Counted from the stretch's first letter, positions 7,137-13,727 are shown. The stretch is 13,858 bases of DNA from Candidatus Bathyarchaeum sp. (GCA_003096235.1 PIXT01000249.1:1-13858); one strand, 5' to 3'. Notes: generated by a model from the sequence alone, not told the origin. A program made the numbers and translations.

Positions 7137-8090
7137 TCAACTCTGGGACAATTTTGCAGTATTCTGTGTGGCTTGCCGTTTTTTCCGTATTTTGCGGATT
7201 ATGAACAATAGAACAACTACGACTGCTGTAGCGACAACCAAAGTCAGTTGGACGTAAAACCAGATGACCGTGATGTTAATTCTAGCCCAAAAAATGTCCC
7301 AGTTAAAGAATTCAAGATTCAAGTTGTCTGAATATGAGTTTAACTCTAAACTTCCTCCAAGAAGCAAGACAATTCCTACTTTTTTTAAGAGCACATCACT
7401 CAAAGAGTACCCTGAATACACGAGCATGCCCGTGTCAGGGTCGTAGCCCAGACTCACGGAGAGGGGCCAGCCTTCTTCTGTTCGTGATTGATGCGTACTA
7501 ATCATTACGGCAGTAACGCCGTACGGTTCAACGGCTATCGAAGGATGCCCAGTTGTAGATTGTACATTTGCGGTTAGCTTCCAATCCTGTGTTTCAGTTA
7601 ACACAATGCCTTGTTTTTCAGTTAAGTTTGGGTTAATCAAGAATAATGACCGTGTAAAATCAACTACCAGATTACCGTCCACTATGCTGCCGTCCACGGT
7701 TGCCTCATTTGAAAAGTCATCACACTCGATGGTGATGTGTACAGTGCATTCCTTTCCACTTTTTTCAGTAATACTATACGTCAGTAACAAATTTTCTGAA
7801 CTAACATGAGATCCGTTAGTTAAAACCATAATGAAATTGTTGTCTCTTTGCAATACGCCCTTAAGTTCCACGTAAGAAGAGTCTGGGCTACTTTTTGCAA
7901 TCATAGGCGCAACTAAAGGTGTTATGGGTTGAGCCATCAAAATGATTGCAGAAAACAAAGAAACTAACAGACTAATTACAACAAAGGAAATTATTGGAGT
8001 GCGTAGGCTTTTGGCTCTAGTTTTTGGTAGTTTTGGCTCAATGGGGAGCCATCCATGAATAAAAGGCGCTAAACGATTTGTTATGTTCAT
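7137..8090 (-). CDS. Unrecognised membrane protein with GWLPIEP motif and large external domain (317 aa)
   Basis: The start, MNITNRLAPFIHGWLPIEP, matches the operon's shared N-terminal motif. A transmembrane helix follows at about 32-55. A predicted outside domain of about 210 residues is rich in beta-type segments and contains sequons such as NGS and NLT. A second helix at about 273-298 leads to a basic cytosolic tail (RKIRKKRQ). Both termini would thus be cytosolic, with a folded domain facing out. I cannot assign the outer domain; no catalytic or Cys-ligand motif stands out. The ATG is nine bases after the stop of the 101-residue neighbour and its own stop is four bases before the next ATG, so it is co-transcribed. 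By layout it could be a sensor or envelope-stress component. This is inference. Confidence 0.78.
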   Translation of the reverse strand: MNITNRLAPFIHGWLPIEPKLPKTRAKSLRTPIISFVVISLLVSLFSAIILMAQPITPLVAPMIAKSSPDSSYVELKGVLQRDNNFIMVLTNGSHVSSENLLLTYSITEKSGKECTVHITIECDDFSNEATVDGSIVDGNLVVDFTRSLFLINPNLTEKQGIVLTETQDWKLTANVQSTTGHPSIAVEPYGVTAVMISTHQSRTEEGWPLSVSLGYDPDTGMLVYSGYSLSDVLLKKVGIVLLLGGSLELNSYSDNLNLEFFNWDIFWARINITVIWFYVQLTLVVATAVVVVLLFIIRKIRKKRQATQNTAKLSQS

Positions 8091-8099
8091 GTTTTCACT

Positions 8100-8402
8100 T
8101 CATATGGTGGGTTGTTTTTCGTTTTTTTTCATTCGTATCAGAATTGCGGATACAGCAATCCCCAAGGTAATTCCTATGGTCATGGACCAGAAGTACAGTC
8201 CAATCCCGTTAGTTAAATTTAGAACATGCCCTAATGCGCCTAACAATGCACCTACAAAAGCAGCTACGATAACCAACACAACGGACATTGTTTGATATGT
8301 GCGCCAACTACTATTACGAACAGGTCGTTGATGAGCATGAAAGTTTGGTTCTTTTGGTAACCAACCTTGAATGCGTAGTTCAAAGCGTTTTTTCAGATTC
8401 AT
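8100..8402 (-). CDS. Unrecognised small two-helix membrane protein with GWLPKEP motif (100 aa)
   Basis: The start, MNLKKRFELRIQGWLPKEP, is followed by a basic linker, two hydrophobic helices (around 38-60 and 70-91) separated by a short external loop, and a charged tail RMKKNEKQ. Two ATGs stand in tandem. The one at 8405 overlaps the regulator's stop (ATGA) with GAGGTG only two bases away; the one at 8402 has GAGGTG at five bases and gives the MN start shared with the two paralogue-like neighbours, so I choose 8402. It is second in the operon, translationally coupled to the HTH gene. Its function is unknown. Size and topology would suit a membrane partner or antagonist of the regulator, but nothing in the sequence proves this. 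Confidence 0.75.
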   Translation of the reverse strand: MNLKKRFELRIQGWLPKEPNFHAHQRPVRNSSWRTYQTMSVVLVIVAAFVGALLGALGHVLNLTNGIGLYFWSMTIGITLGIAVSAILIRMKKNEKQPTI

Positions 8403-8881
8403 CATTTCACCTCTGGAACTAGTTTGCTGAATAGTATGTGAGCCAGTTTCGCGGGGTGAATATCCATTGTGTCTTCTAGGGTTATACCCTGTTCTTTGGC
8501 GATGTCCAGCAGATACTGTCGGGTTTGTTTGAGAAACTGTTGGTTTGTTATTTCTTCGGGGTTGTCGTGCCAGTACCAGACTTTGATTCCGTGGCTTGTG
8601 GTGTAGGTGAGTATGGCTTTGCGTTTGAGGGCTGGGTGGTAGCCTAGAAGTATGGCTTTTTTTGGGTACAGTTTTGTTACTTGGAGGTCGTTAGCTCCTG
8701 CAACATCTAGAAGGGTTCTGGACAGTTTTGCTTCTGCTGTTAGTCGGGTTTGGTTGATGTATTGTCTGGTTGTGTTAAGTTTAGATGCTATTGAGGATAC
8801 TGAGAAGCCTTCACGTAGTAGTGACCAGACTGTTTTTTGTTTTTGGCTAAGTGGAGATGCTAGGGAATATGTGTGGCTCAT
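8402..8881 (-). CDS. HTH DNA-binding protein with unassigned C-terminal domain (159 aa)
   Basis: Residues about 10-55 form a helix-turn-helix of the sigma-70 region 4/LuxR/Tfx kind. The start is LSQKQKTVWSLLREG, the turn is SVSSIASKLNTTRQYI, and a recognition-helix extension NQTRLTAEAKL follows. Residues 60-105 hold a beta-rich segment (AILLGYHPALKRKAILTY, GIKVWYWHDNP) and 106-159 a helical end; I cannot assign either. This is a transcription regulator rather than a sigma factor, since archaea lack sigma factors. It heads the operon of three GWLPxEP membrane proteins and overlaps the first by four bases. A perfect inverted repeat lies directly upstream of its ATG, over the expected transcript start, which suggests autorepression. 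It could be a one-component sensor or be controlled by the membrane proteins. Confidence 0.82.
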   Translation of the reverse strand: MSHTYSLASPLSQKQKTVWSLLREGFSVSSIASKLNTTRQYINQTRLTAEAKLSRTLLDVAGANDLQVTKLYPKKAILLGYHPALKRKAILTYTTSHGIKVWYWHDNPEEITNQQFLKQTRQYLLDIAKEQGITLEDTMDIHPAKLAHILFSKLVPEVK

Positions 8882-8891
8882 AACAGTTCAC

Positions 8892-8911
8892 GTAAATATT
8901 TGGATATTTAC
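8892..8911 (-). promoter_or_regulatory. Perfect inverted repeat, candidate operator of the HTH-membrane operon
   Basis: GTAAATAT (8892-8899) and ATATTTAC (8904-8911) are exact reverse complements separated by TTGG. The site begins 11 bases before the HTH start codon. It lies between the TATA-like CTTAAATA (8915-8922, read on the minus strand) and the predicted transcript start near 8893. Binding there would block RNA polymerase, so autoregulation by the HTH protein is the simplest reading. Confidence 0.55.
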
Positions 8912-8914
8912 AAG

Positions 8915-8922
8915 TATTTAAG
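8915..8922 (-). promoter_or_regulatory. TATA-like box of the HTH-membrane operon
   Basis: CTTAAATA on the minus strand lies about 25 bases from an expected start at the edge of the inverted repeat, giving a leader of about 10 bases with no ribosome-binding site, as in leaderless archaeal genes. Confidence 0.45.
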
Positions 8923-8966
8923 ATTTGTTATGCACAACACAAAAACAACCACAAAATAAGCTAAAC

Positions 8967-8974
8967 ATTTAAAC
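8967..8974 (+). promoter_or_regulatory. TATA-like box of the AN1-M50 protease gene
   Basis: ATTTAAAC lies about 25 bases before position 8996. A transcript starting there would have only a few bases before the candidate start codons at 9003 or 9012. It is divergent from the HTH operon promoter, with about 45 bases between the two TATA elements. Confidence 0.4.
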
Positions 8975-9002
8975 ACCCAATACATCCAAGACTTTAGAAA
9001 CA

Positions 9003-9830
9003 ATCAGGAAGCTGAAAAAGACGGCGAAATGTCAATACTGCGGCAAAGATGTTGTTCTCCCATTCAAATGCAACTATTGTGGAGGTCACTTCTGCGGCGA
9101 CCACCGCATCCCAGAAAGGCACGGCTGTCCAGAAGCATGGAAAGCAAAAGCTCCAAGAGAAGCTCCGCCAATAAGCAACCACGGATGGACTCAAACACCG
9201 TCATACAAGTATACCATCTCATACACTCCCCAGGCAGCCAGAATATTCGGATTCAGCAAAATAGAACTCAAACACTTACTCATAGGAACACTTCTAGTCC
9301 TAGGCGTTGGCTTAACCTACTTCTTGTACATCACAGACTCAACAGCAACACCGCTGATAATAGCGGGACTAACAATAGCATTCACATTATCGTTTCTGCT
9401 TCACGAAATCGCCCACAAATTCACAGCACAACACTTCAAAATGTGGGCAGAATTCAGGCTAACCATGCAGGGAGCACTCATAACTTTGGTTTCAGTATTT
9501 CTTCCCCCACCATTCAAAATCATTTCTCCCGGAGCCGTAATGATTGTCGGGTCAGGAACAAAAGAAACAGTAGGAAAAACAGCCCTTGCAGGACCAGTAA
9601 CAAACCTACTACTCTCAACAGGATGCATCCTGATTGGAATGGTTACCCAGAATCTTTTCTGGTTTGTAGCATTCATCAACTCGTTTCTGGCAGTGTTCAA
9701 TCTCATTCCATTCGGAGTATTCGATGGCTTGAAGGTTTACAAGTGGAACAAAGTAATCTGGGCGGTAGTGTTTGCCACAGCAATCGTATTAGCAGCTTAC
9801 ACGTATAGCCCTGCACTAGCATCATTTTAG
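9003..9830 (+). CDS. AN1 zinc-finger plus M50 (site-2 protease type) membrane metalloprotease, start codon uncertain
   Basis: The open frame runs from 8973 to the stop at 9830 but has no ATG, GTG or TTG before the zinc finger. Numbered from codon 9003 (ATC), an AN1 finger is complete: C10-x2-C13-x9-C23-x2-C26-x4-C31-x2-H34-x5-H40-x-C42. A linker leads to five or six hydrophobic helices. The M50 site is HEIAH at 134-138, with the third ligand Asp241 in PFGVFDG. Such proteins cut substrates within the membrane; the AN1 finger may recruit ubiquitin-like tags or other partners on the cytosolic side. The start may be ATC 9003, possibly a damaged ATG, or CTG 9012. The TATA position favours a start near here, not the TTG at 9324, which would drop the finger. 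It converges on the uS10 gene. Confidence 0.8.
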   Translation: MRKLKKTAKCQYCGKDVVLPFKCNYCGGHFCGDHRIPERHGCPEAWKAKAPREAPPISNHGWTQTPSYKYTISYTPQAARIFGFSKIELKHLLIGTLLVLGVGLTYFLYITDSTATPLIIAGLTIAFTLSFLLHEIAHKFTAQHFKMWAEFRLTMQGALITLVSVFLPPPFKIISPGAVMIVGSGTKETVGKTALAGPVTNLLLSTGCILIGMVTQNLFWFVAFINSFLAVFNLIPFGVFDGLKVYKWNKVIWAVVFATAIVLAAYTYSPALASF

Positions 9831-9857
9831 AAACAAAACAAACAAGAAAAGAAGAGC
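9830..9857 (-). terminator. T-rich tract after uS10, candidate archaeal terminator
   Basis: Read on the minus strand, this stretch just past the uS10 stop is a run of T-rich groups (TCTTTTCTTG, TTTGTTTTGTTT) without a stable stem, as is usual for archaeal termination. It overlaps the end of the convergent protease gene by one base. Confidence 0.45.
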
Positions 9858-9865
9858 AGACGTTA

Positions 9866-10174
9866 TTACATCAGTTCTATACTGACGAAAACTTCTTCGG
9901 GCACTCGAACCCTCATGATTCTTCGCATAACACGCTCTTCAGCATCAACTATTATGAGTCGCTTGTGTATTCGCAGTTCCCATCTATCCCATGTCGCAGT
10001 TCCTTGACCGCACGGGGTTTTGCGTACTGGAACCTTGAGCTTCTTTGTGGGCAACGGGTGGGGTCCAGTAATTTTCACGCCAGTCTTCTCAGCGATGAGT
10101 TTTAGTTCTACACATACGTTCTCAAGCTTTTTGTAGTCGGTACTTGTCAGCTTGATTCTTGCTTTTCTTACCAT
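9866..10174 (-). CDS. rps10: Small-subunit ribosomal protein uS10 (102 aa)
   Basis: This is ribosomal protein uS10 of the archaeal/eukaryotic type. It begins MVRKARIKLTSTDYKKLENVC, carries the diagnostic loop TGVKITGPHPLPTKKL at about 34-49, and continues with PVRKTPCGQGTATWDRWELRIHKRL and an end region with EVFVSIEL. It sits in the head of the 30S subunit. The ATG at 10174 gives the standard archaeal length of about 102; a TTG at 10180 would add two residues. A TATA-like GTATTTAAAAC lies at 10217-10227, so it has its own promoter. In many archaea uS10 follows the EF-1A gene; here the upstream gene on the same strand is an A22 protease, so that pairing is broken or absent. Confidence 0.96.
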   Translation of the reverse strand: MVRKARIKLTSTDYKKLENVCVELKLIAEKTGVKITGPHPLPTKKLKVPVRKTPCGQGTATWDRWELRIHKRLIIVDAEERVMRRIMRVRVPEEVFVSIELM

Positions 10175-10216
10175 CGCCAAGATACTTCCTTTGATGTTGC
10201 CTTATCCTATTTCCGC

Positions 10217-10227
10217 GTTTTAAATAC
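10217..10227 (-). promoter_or_regulatory. TATA-like promoter of uS10
   Basis: GTATTTAAAAC on the minus strand predicts a start near 10197 and a leader of about 20 bases containing AGGAAG ahead of the ATG at 10174. Confidence 0.45.
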
Positions 10228-10240
10228 TTTTTCCCTTTTA

Positions 10241-10257
10241 CACCTAATTTTTAGGTG
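10241..10257. repeat. Perfect 7-bp inverted repeat upstream of uS10
   Basis: CACCTAA (10241-10247) and TTAGGTG (10251-10257) are exact complements around TTT. The site lies just upstream of the uS10 TATA element, and its right arm runs into the 8-base palindrome GGTGCACC (10254-10261). It could be a regulator site for uS10 or an RNA hairpin in the 3' end of the A22 protease transcript. Confidence 0.4.
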
Positions 10258-10269
10258 CACCACATAAGA

Positions 10270-10292
10270 AATACCTTTGGGTTAAAGGTATT
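10270..10292. repeat. Perfect 9-bp hairpin after the A22 protease gene
   Basis: AATACCTTT (10270-10278) and AAAGGTATT (10284-10292) form a nine-pair stem with loop GGGTT, 28 bases past the A22 stop on that strand. No long T run follows, so an RNA-processing or stability element is as likely as a terminator. Confidence 0.4.
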
Positions 10293-10319
10293 ACGGTTAC
10301 AAAAGGCGCGAACTTGACC

Positions 10320-11249
10320 CTAGAACGGAAGAATTAAGCCAGCTAACTCTCCAAACATCAGATAGCTTGATATCACATAGCCTAAAATGGCGCCGCTGCA
10401 CAGGTAAGGCAATCCAGCTTGTGGTTTTCCTTTAACTACAACAGACATGAGAACTGCAAATCCTACAAGGGTGCCAACCATAACGGATAATGCGATGACC
10501 AAACTGTTTTCTGGTATGTTTTGCAGTGCTGACACAACCAGTATTCCGGGCATAACTATGTCGCCCAAGCCCAAAAAGAATGCTTCGCGCTCTTCTTTTT
10601 CTTCGATTTTTTCTTTTATTCCCTTTGTTTCGTGAAGTAGAGAATATTTTCGTGCTTTTGGCACAACCAACATTACTGGAAGCTTGAGGTCCATGACCGC
10701 GTCCGCAAGATCGATCATGTGTTTGGTCTTGTACACAGAGATGGCGTCGTATACTGCCAAACCGATGAGTAAGACGATTACCAAAAATATGCTAAGTGAG
10801 ATGCCGAAGATTCCGATGGCGCCCACTCCAACGACTATTCCAGTCAGGTCGATTATGTACCATTCAGGATATTTTATGAGCGCCACAACCAAAGCTGCCG
10901 TGACGGCTAACGATAGCAACAAAGCTGCATCAACAGAAACAACAAACGTCAGCAGCGGATAGAAAACAAAGAATGCGGTGTACGAGATTGAACCCAAAAT
11001 TATGACTTGTATGAATTCTTTTTTCCAGAATTTGGCAATAAGCAGTATTGTGAGTGTGACAGCTAACATGATTACAAAGAATTCAAGCAGGTTTCCCATG
11101 TCGTTTGGGTTTTCGAAGACTTCTAAGCCTGTTGCTTCAAAGGGCTGCGTTATCAGCATGGACAAACTGTGGATTACAACAAACAGTCCGCCCATCAAAA
11201 GCATGGGAAAAACAGATGAATCTTTCTTCGCAGTTTTGTCGTTAGACAT
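10320..11249 (-). CDS. Presenilin/signal-peptide-peptidase family (A22) intramembrane aspartyl protease (309 aa)
   Basis: A polytopic protein with about nine hydrophobic helices and the two catalytic motifs of A22 proteases: YD with Asp168 (GLAVYDAIS) and GxGD with Asp230 (FFLGLGDIVMPG). The third motif, usually PAL, is present as AGLPYL at about 278-283, as in some archaeal members. The basic and acidic loop between the catalytic helices (about 200-222) is cytosolic. It is expected to cleave transmembrane segments, such as signal-peptide remnants; the substrate is unknown. The ATG at 11249 follows AGGA closely, with a TATA-like CTCTATAAG about 25-30 bases further up. It is monocistronic by spacing, with the uS10 promoter 90 bases beyond its stop and a divergent small membrane protein upstream. 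Confidence 0.93.
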   Translation of the reverse strand: MSNDKTAKKDSSVFPMLLMGGLFVVIHSLSMLITQPFEATGLEVFENPNDMGNLLEFFVIMLAVTLTILLIAKFWKKEFIQVIILGSISYTAFFVFYPLLTFVVSVDAALLLSLAVTAALVVALIKYPEWYIIDLTGIVVGVGAIGIFGISLSIFLVIVLLIGLAVYDAISVYKTKHMIDLADAVMDLKLPVMLVVPKARKYSLLHETKGIKEKIEEKEEREAFFLGLGDIVMPGILVVSALQNIPENSLVIALSVMVGTLVGFAVLMSVVVKGKPQAGLPYLCSGAILGYVISSYLMFGELAGLILPF

Positions 11250-11365
11250 TTCCTTTTAAGAACACAGTTACTCACTTATAGAGTTTTATTTTAAGGCAAA
11301 AGAATTGTTCTATATTGAAAACACAATTTAGAATTCAAATGATACATGTGAAAGGTAGGCTAAAT

Positions 11366-11374
11366 CTTAAATAA
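11366..11374 (+). promoter_or_regulatory. TATA-like box of the 99-residue membrane protein gene
   Basis: CTTAAATAA predicts a transcript start near 11395 and a leader of about 20 bases before the ATG at 11414. The divergent A22 gene uses a separate element near 11277. Confidence 0.4.
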
Positions 11375-11413
11375 TTCACAACAACTAATCTGAGAATAAC
11401 GAGGCATAATCGC

Positions 11414-11713
11414 ATGAATGTTGCAAATAACTTCAAGAAAATGTACATTGTCGGCGCCACTTTGCTAATAATAAGTTTGATTATATGGCTGGTTCCAACT
11501 GTTTTTCTGGGCAGTATAGAAGGCAGAATGGATCACTTAAGTCTGCGCAATTATTTAACTGAAACCGAAGCGAAAATGAGTCAAGATCTCCAATGGAGCC
11601 ATATTTGGTGGGAAACACAACAAACAACCATATTCAATCCAGTTGCAACAGTTTTGTTGGCAATCGGATTAATCATAATCATCTACGGAGTAATAACAAA
11701 ATTTGGCTGGTAG
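11414..11713 (+). CDS. Unrecognised two-helix membrane protein (99 aa)
   Basis: I do not recognise this protein. It has a short basic N terminus, a hydrophobic helix at about 12-33 (VGATLLIISLIIWLVPTVFL), an external segment of about 40 polar residues with several Trp and a Glu-rich patch (LTETEAKMSQDLQWSHIWWE), and a second helix at about 74-94 (VATVLLAIGLIIIIYGVI) ending KFGW. The N-in, C-in hairpin layout is typical of small accessory membrane subunits. It has its own TATA-like promoter, and a T-rich stretch after the stop (11719-11737) separates it from the aminopeptidase gene. There is no operon partner, so no role can be inferred. Confidence 0.7.
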   Translation: MNVANNFKKMYIVGATLLIISLIIWLVPTVFLGSIEGRMDHLSLRNYLTETEAKMSQDLQWSHIWWETQQTTIFNPVATVLLAIGLIIIIYGVITKFGW

Positions 11714-11811
11714 CATGATTTTCTAATTTCGCTTTAACAAACATTCAAAGATTTTCCGAATACGTTATTTTGATATACGACCCATAATGTTTAGGGTTGT
11801 GGGAATTTACG

Positions 11812-12855
11812 ATGAAATTGGTTGATGTTCTTGAGAAACTTTCGAACGCTAATGGAGTAACAGGAAGAGAAGAACAAGTTCGAGACTTGATGAAAGATTA
11901 CATGAAGCCCTACGTTGACGAGATAAAGGAAGACAAGCTTGGAAACTTGATTGCCTTCAAGAAAGGAAAAAAAGATACGCCGACAGTCATGATTGCAGCC
12001 CACATGGACGAGGTTGGGCTCATGATAAAGAACATAAAAAAGAAGGGCTTTTTGCAGTTCACAAAGATTGGGGGAATCGACGACCGCATCCTCTTGGCGC
12101 AAAAAGTTATAGTGCACACAGACAAGGGACCATTAAATGGGGTTATTGGCTCAAAACCTGTCCACATACAAAAAGAGGAAGAACGAAAAAAAGTCATCGA
12201 CGCAGATAGGCTCTTCATCGACGTCGGAGCCAAAGACAAACAAGAAGCAGAAAAGATGGGCGTTCAGGTCGGCGATGTTGTAAGTTTTGACACAAAATTT
12301 GCTAGACTAGGCAACAATGTTGTTTTGGGAAAAGCGTTTGATGACCGTGTTGGATGCGCAGTATTGGTTGAAGTTTTAAGGAAACTGCCAAAGCTTGACT
12401 GCAACGTGTACGCAGTAGGAACAATACAAGAAGAAGTAGGTCTGAGGGGCGCCACAATAGCTGCTTTTCAGATAAAGCCTGATGTTGCCATTGCGGTAGA
12501 TGCAAGCGTTGCCGGTGATATGCCAGGTGTTGGAGAGGGAGAAGCACCTGCGAAGATGGGCGAGGGACCTGTTGTGACTGTGGCAGATGCGGGTTTGATT
12601 GTGCATCCGAAGCTGCTACGGGTTCTTATTGATTCGGCGAAGCAAAACAAGATTTCGTATCAGCTCGAAACTGGGATCAGGGGCGCCACGGACGCTGCTA
12701 GGATTGCGTTAAGCAGGGAGGGTGTGCCAAGTGGTGTGGTGTCGATTCCTGCGCGTTATATTCATAGTCCAGCGGGTATTTTGAATCTTGATGATGTGGA
12801 GAAAGCTGTTGAGCTTGTGGCTTTGGCTATAGCTAATGTTTCGAAGGTTTTTTGA
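11812..12855 (+). CDS. M42 family (TET/deblocking) aminopeptidase (347 aa)
   Basis: A cytosolic dinuclear-metal aminopeptidase, expected to form a tetrahedral dodecamer that trims peptides left by the proteasome. All ligands are visible: His64 and Asp66 in AAHMDEVG, the bridging Asp in AFDDRVG (177/178), the general base and ligand pair Glu207-Glu208 in IQEEVGLRGA, Asp230 in AVDAS, and His318 in YIHSP. Which residue it removes (Glu, Leu or Lys type) cannot be read from sequence. Length is normal for the family. The ATG at 11812 gives the usual MKLVDVLEKLSNANGVTGRE start; a TTG at 11797 would add five residues with no family support. The archease gene begins 38 bases after its stop and is probably co-transcribed. 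Confidence 0.95.
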   Translation: MKLVDVLEKLSNANGVTGREEQVRDLMKDYMKPYVDEIKEDKLGNLIAFKKGKKDTPTVMIAAHMDEVGLMIKNIKKKGFLQFTKIGGIDDRILLAQKVIVHTDKGPLNGVIGSKPVHIQKEEERKKVIDADRLFIDVGAKDKQEAEKMGVQVGDVVSFDTKFARLGNNVVLGKAFDDRVGCAVLVEVLRKLPKLDCNVYAVGTIQEEVGLRGATIAAFQIKPDVAIAVDASVAGDMPGVGEGEAPAKMGEGPVVTVADAGLIVHPKLLRVLIDSAKQNKISYQLETGIRGATDAARIALSREGVPSGVVSIPARYIHSPAGILNLDDVEKAVELVALAIANVSKVF

Positions 12856-12893
12856 CCAACAGGTTTTTGCTCCACAAAGAAAGGGAGTTTAAG

Positions 12894-13322
12894 ATGAAGC
12901 GTTTCAGGTTCTTGGAGCACACAGCCGACGCATATATTGAAACGTACGGAGGCAGCTTAGAGGAAGCTTTCGAGAATGCTGGGGCTGCATTAGTTGATGT
13001 CATGACTGAGCTAGACAAGGTTGAAGCAGTAACCAAGGAAAGTTTTGTGATAGAGGCGCAAGATGAGGCTGCTTTGTTGTATAGTTGGCTTGAGGAGTTG
13101 TTGCTTGAGTTTGAGTTGAAGGGCAGGCTTTATTCCCATTTTGAGGTCACCGAGATTAAAGAGACATCTGAGGGTTTTAGGTTGCATGCAAAGGCGTGGG
13201 GAGAACAATACAGCGCAGATAAGCATCCGACAAAGGTTGGAATAAAAGCTGCAACATATCACCAAATGGAGATTGTTAAAAAGCCAAACTCTGTAGTTTT
13301 GAGGTTTATTTTAGACATATAA
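12894..13322 (+). CDS. Archease, RtcB tRNA-ligase activator (142 aa)
   Basis: Archease promotes guanylylation and multiple turnover of the RNA ligase RtcB, which joins tRNA exons after intron removal. Family marks are FLEHTAD (residues 6-12, Asp12 a metal ligand), the segment SWLEELLLEFE in the middle, KAATYHQM near 121-128, and the C-terminal ILDI with its conserved Asp. Length matches the family's roughly 140 residues. The ATG at 12894 has GGGAG six bases before it. A frame-extending TTG at 12852 overlaps the aminopeptidase stop but adds residues the family lacks. It follows the M42 gene in a likely operon. RtcB itself is not in this window, but an intron-bearing tRNA-Met is, which is the type of RNA this protein helps to mature. 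Confidence 0.95.
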   Translation: MKRFRFLEHTADAYIETYGGSLEEAFENAGAALVDVMTELDKVEAVTKESFVIEAQDEAALLYSWLEELLLEFELKGRLYSHFEVTEIKETSEGFRLHAKAWGEQYSADKHPTKVGIKAATYHQMEIVKKPNSVVLRFILDI

Positions 13323-13354
13323 CCGCTGCTGTGGATTGTTTGCCTTTGTTTACG

Positions 13355-13634
13355 TGACGCAAAGCCCATAACCGCTCCAATAAGATTTAATGAAAACATC
13401 AAAAGAACTGCATGGACTGTAAGCTCAAACTTTTTTGCTGAGCCAAAGTCATCTTCTTGTTTGCAAATGCTTTCTGTTACGCACTGGTTGCATGCCCTGC
13501 AGGGACAAATGTTGTGTTCGCTTAGTTTCACAAAATCGTATTCTAGTCCACTTGCATCTAATCAGCCTTTACTGCCCTGTCAGCGTTGCTGTTTGAAATG
13601 TAATCCCAGAAACGCCCAAAATTCTGGCACACAC
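13355..13634 (-). pseudogene. Decayed iron-sulfur flavoprotein (NADPH-dependent FMN reductase family)
   Basis: Reading the minus strand from a GTG at 13634 gives V-C-A-RILGVSGITF. A shift near 13597 continues it as SNSNADRAVKA, and a second shift near 13562 gives LDASGLEYDFVKLSEHNIC. Joined, these match the opening of the FMN_red/Isf family. The frame then shows the compact cluster motif C-x2-C-x2-C-x5-C (CRACNQCVTESIC) and KQEDDF. After that the middle of the protein appears deleted, jumping to FELTVHAVLLMFSLNLIGAV, which resembles the late family segment ELTIHSIH...GMIVVG. Two single-base losses and an internal deletion make it non-functional. The intact protein would bind FMN and a 4Fe-4S cluster. 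Sequence errors could explain the shifts but not the missing core. The rest of the gap (13323-13762) holds no other gene I can support. Confidence 0.65.
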
Positions 13635-13727
13635 GAAATTTCCCTTCAACTAAATGTCTGTTCTCTCTTACTCAGATACAAGTTTCCCATAACCGCAACA
13701 GGCTGTGTTAGCGGTGTTTGCGTAAAA

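Noticed and set aside
9029..9808. Long plus-strand frame of 259 codons starting with ATG
   Set aside because: It overlaps the AN1-M50 gene in another frame. Its Ser/Asn/Arg-rich, low-hydrophobic product has no domain, while the overlapped frame has a full zinc finger and HEIAH site.
13259..13531. Minus-strand 90-codon frame as an intact gene
   Set aside because: It runs into the archease 3' end, starts inside a family domain, and lacks the domain's core. I treat its useful part as a pseudogene fragment.
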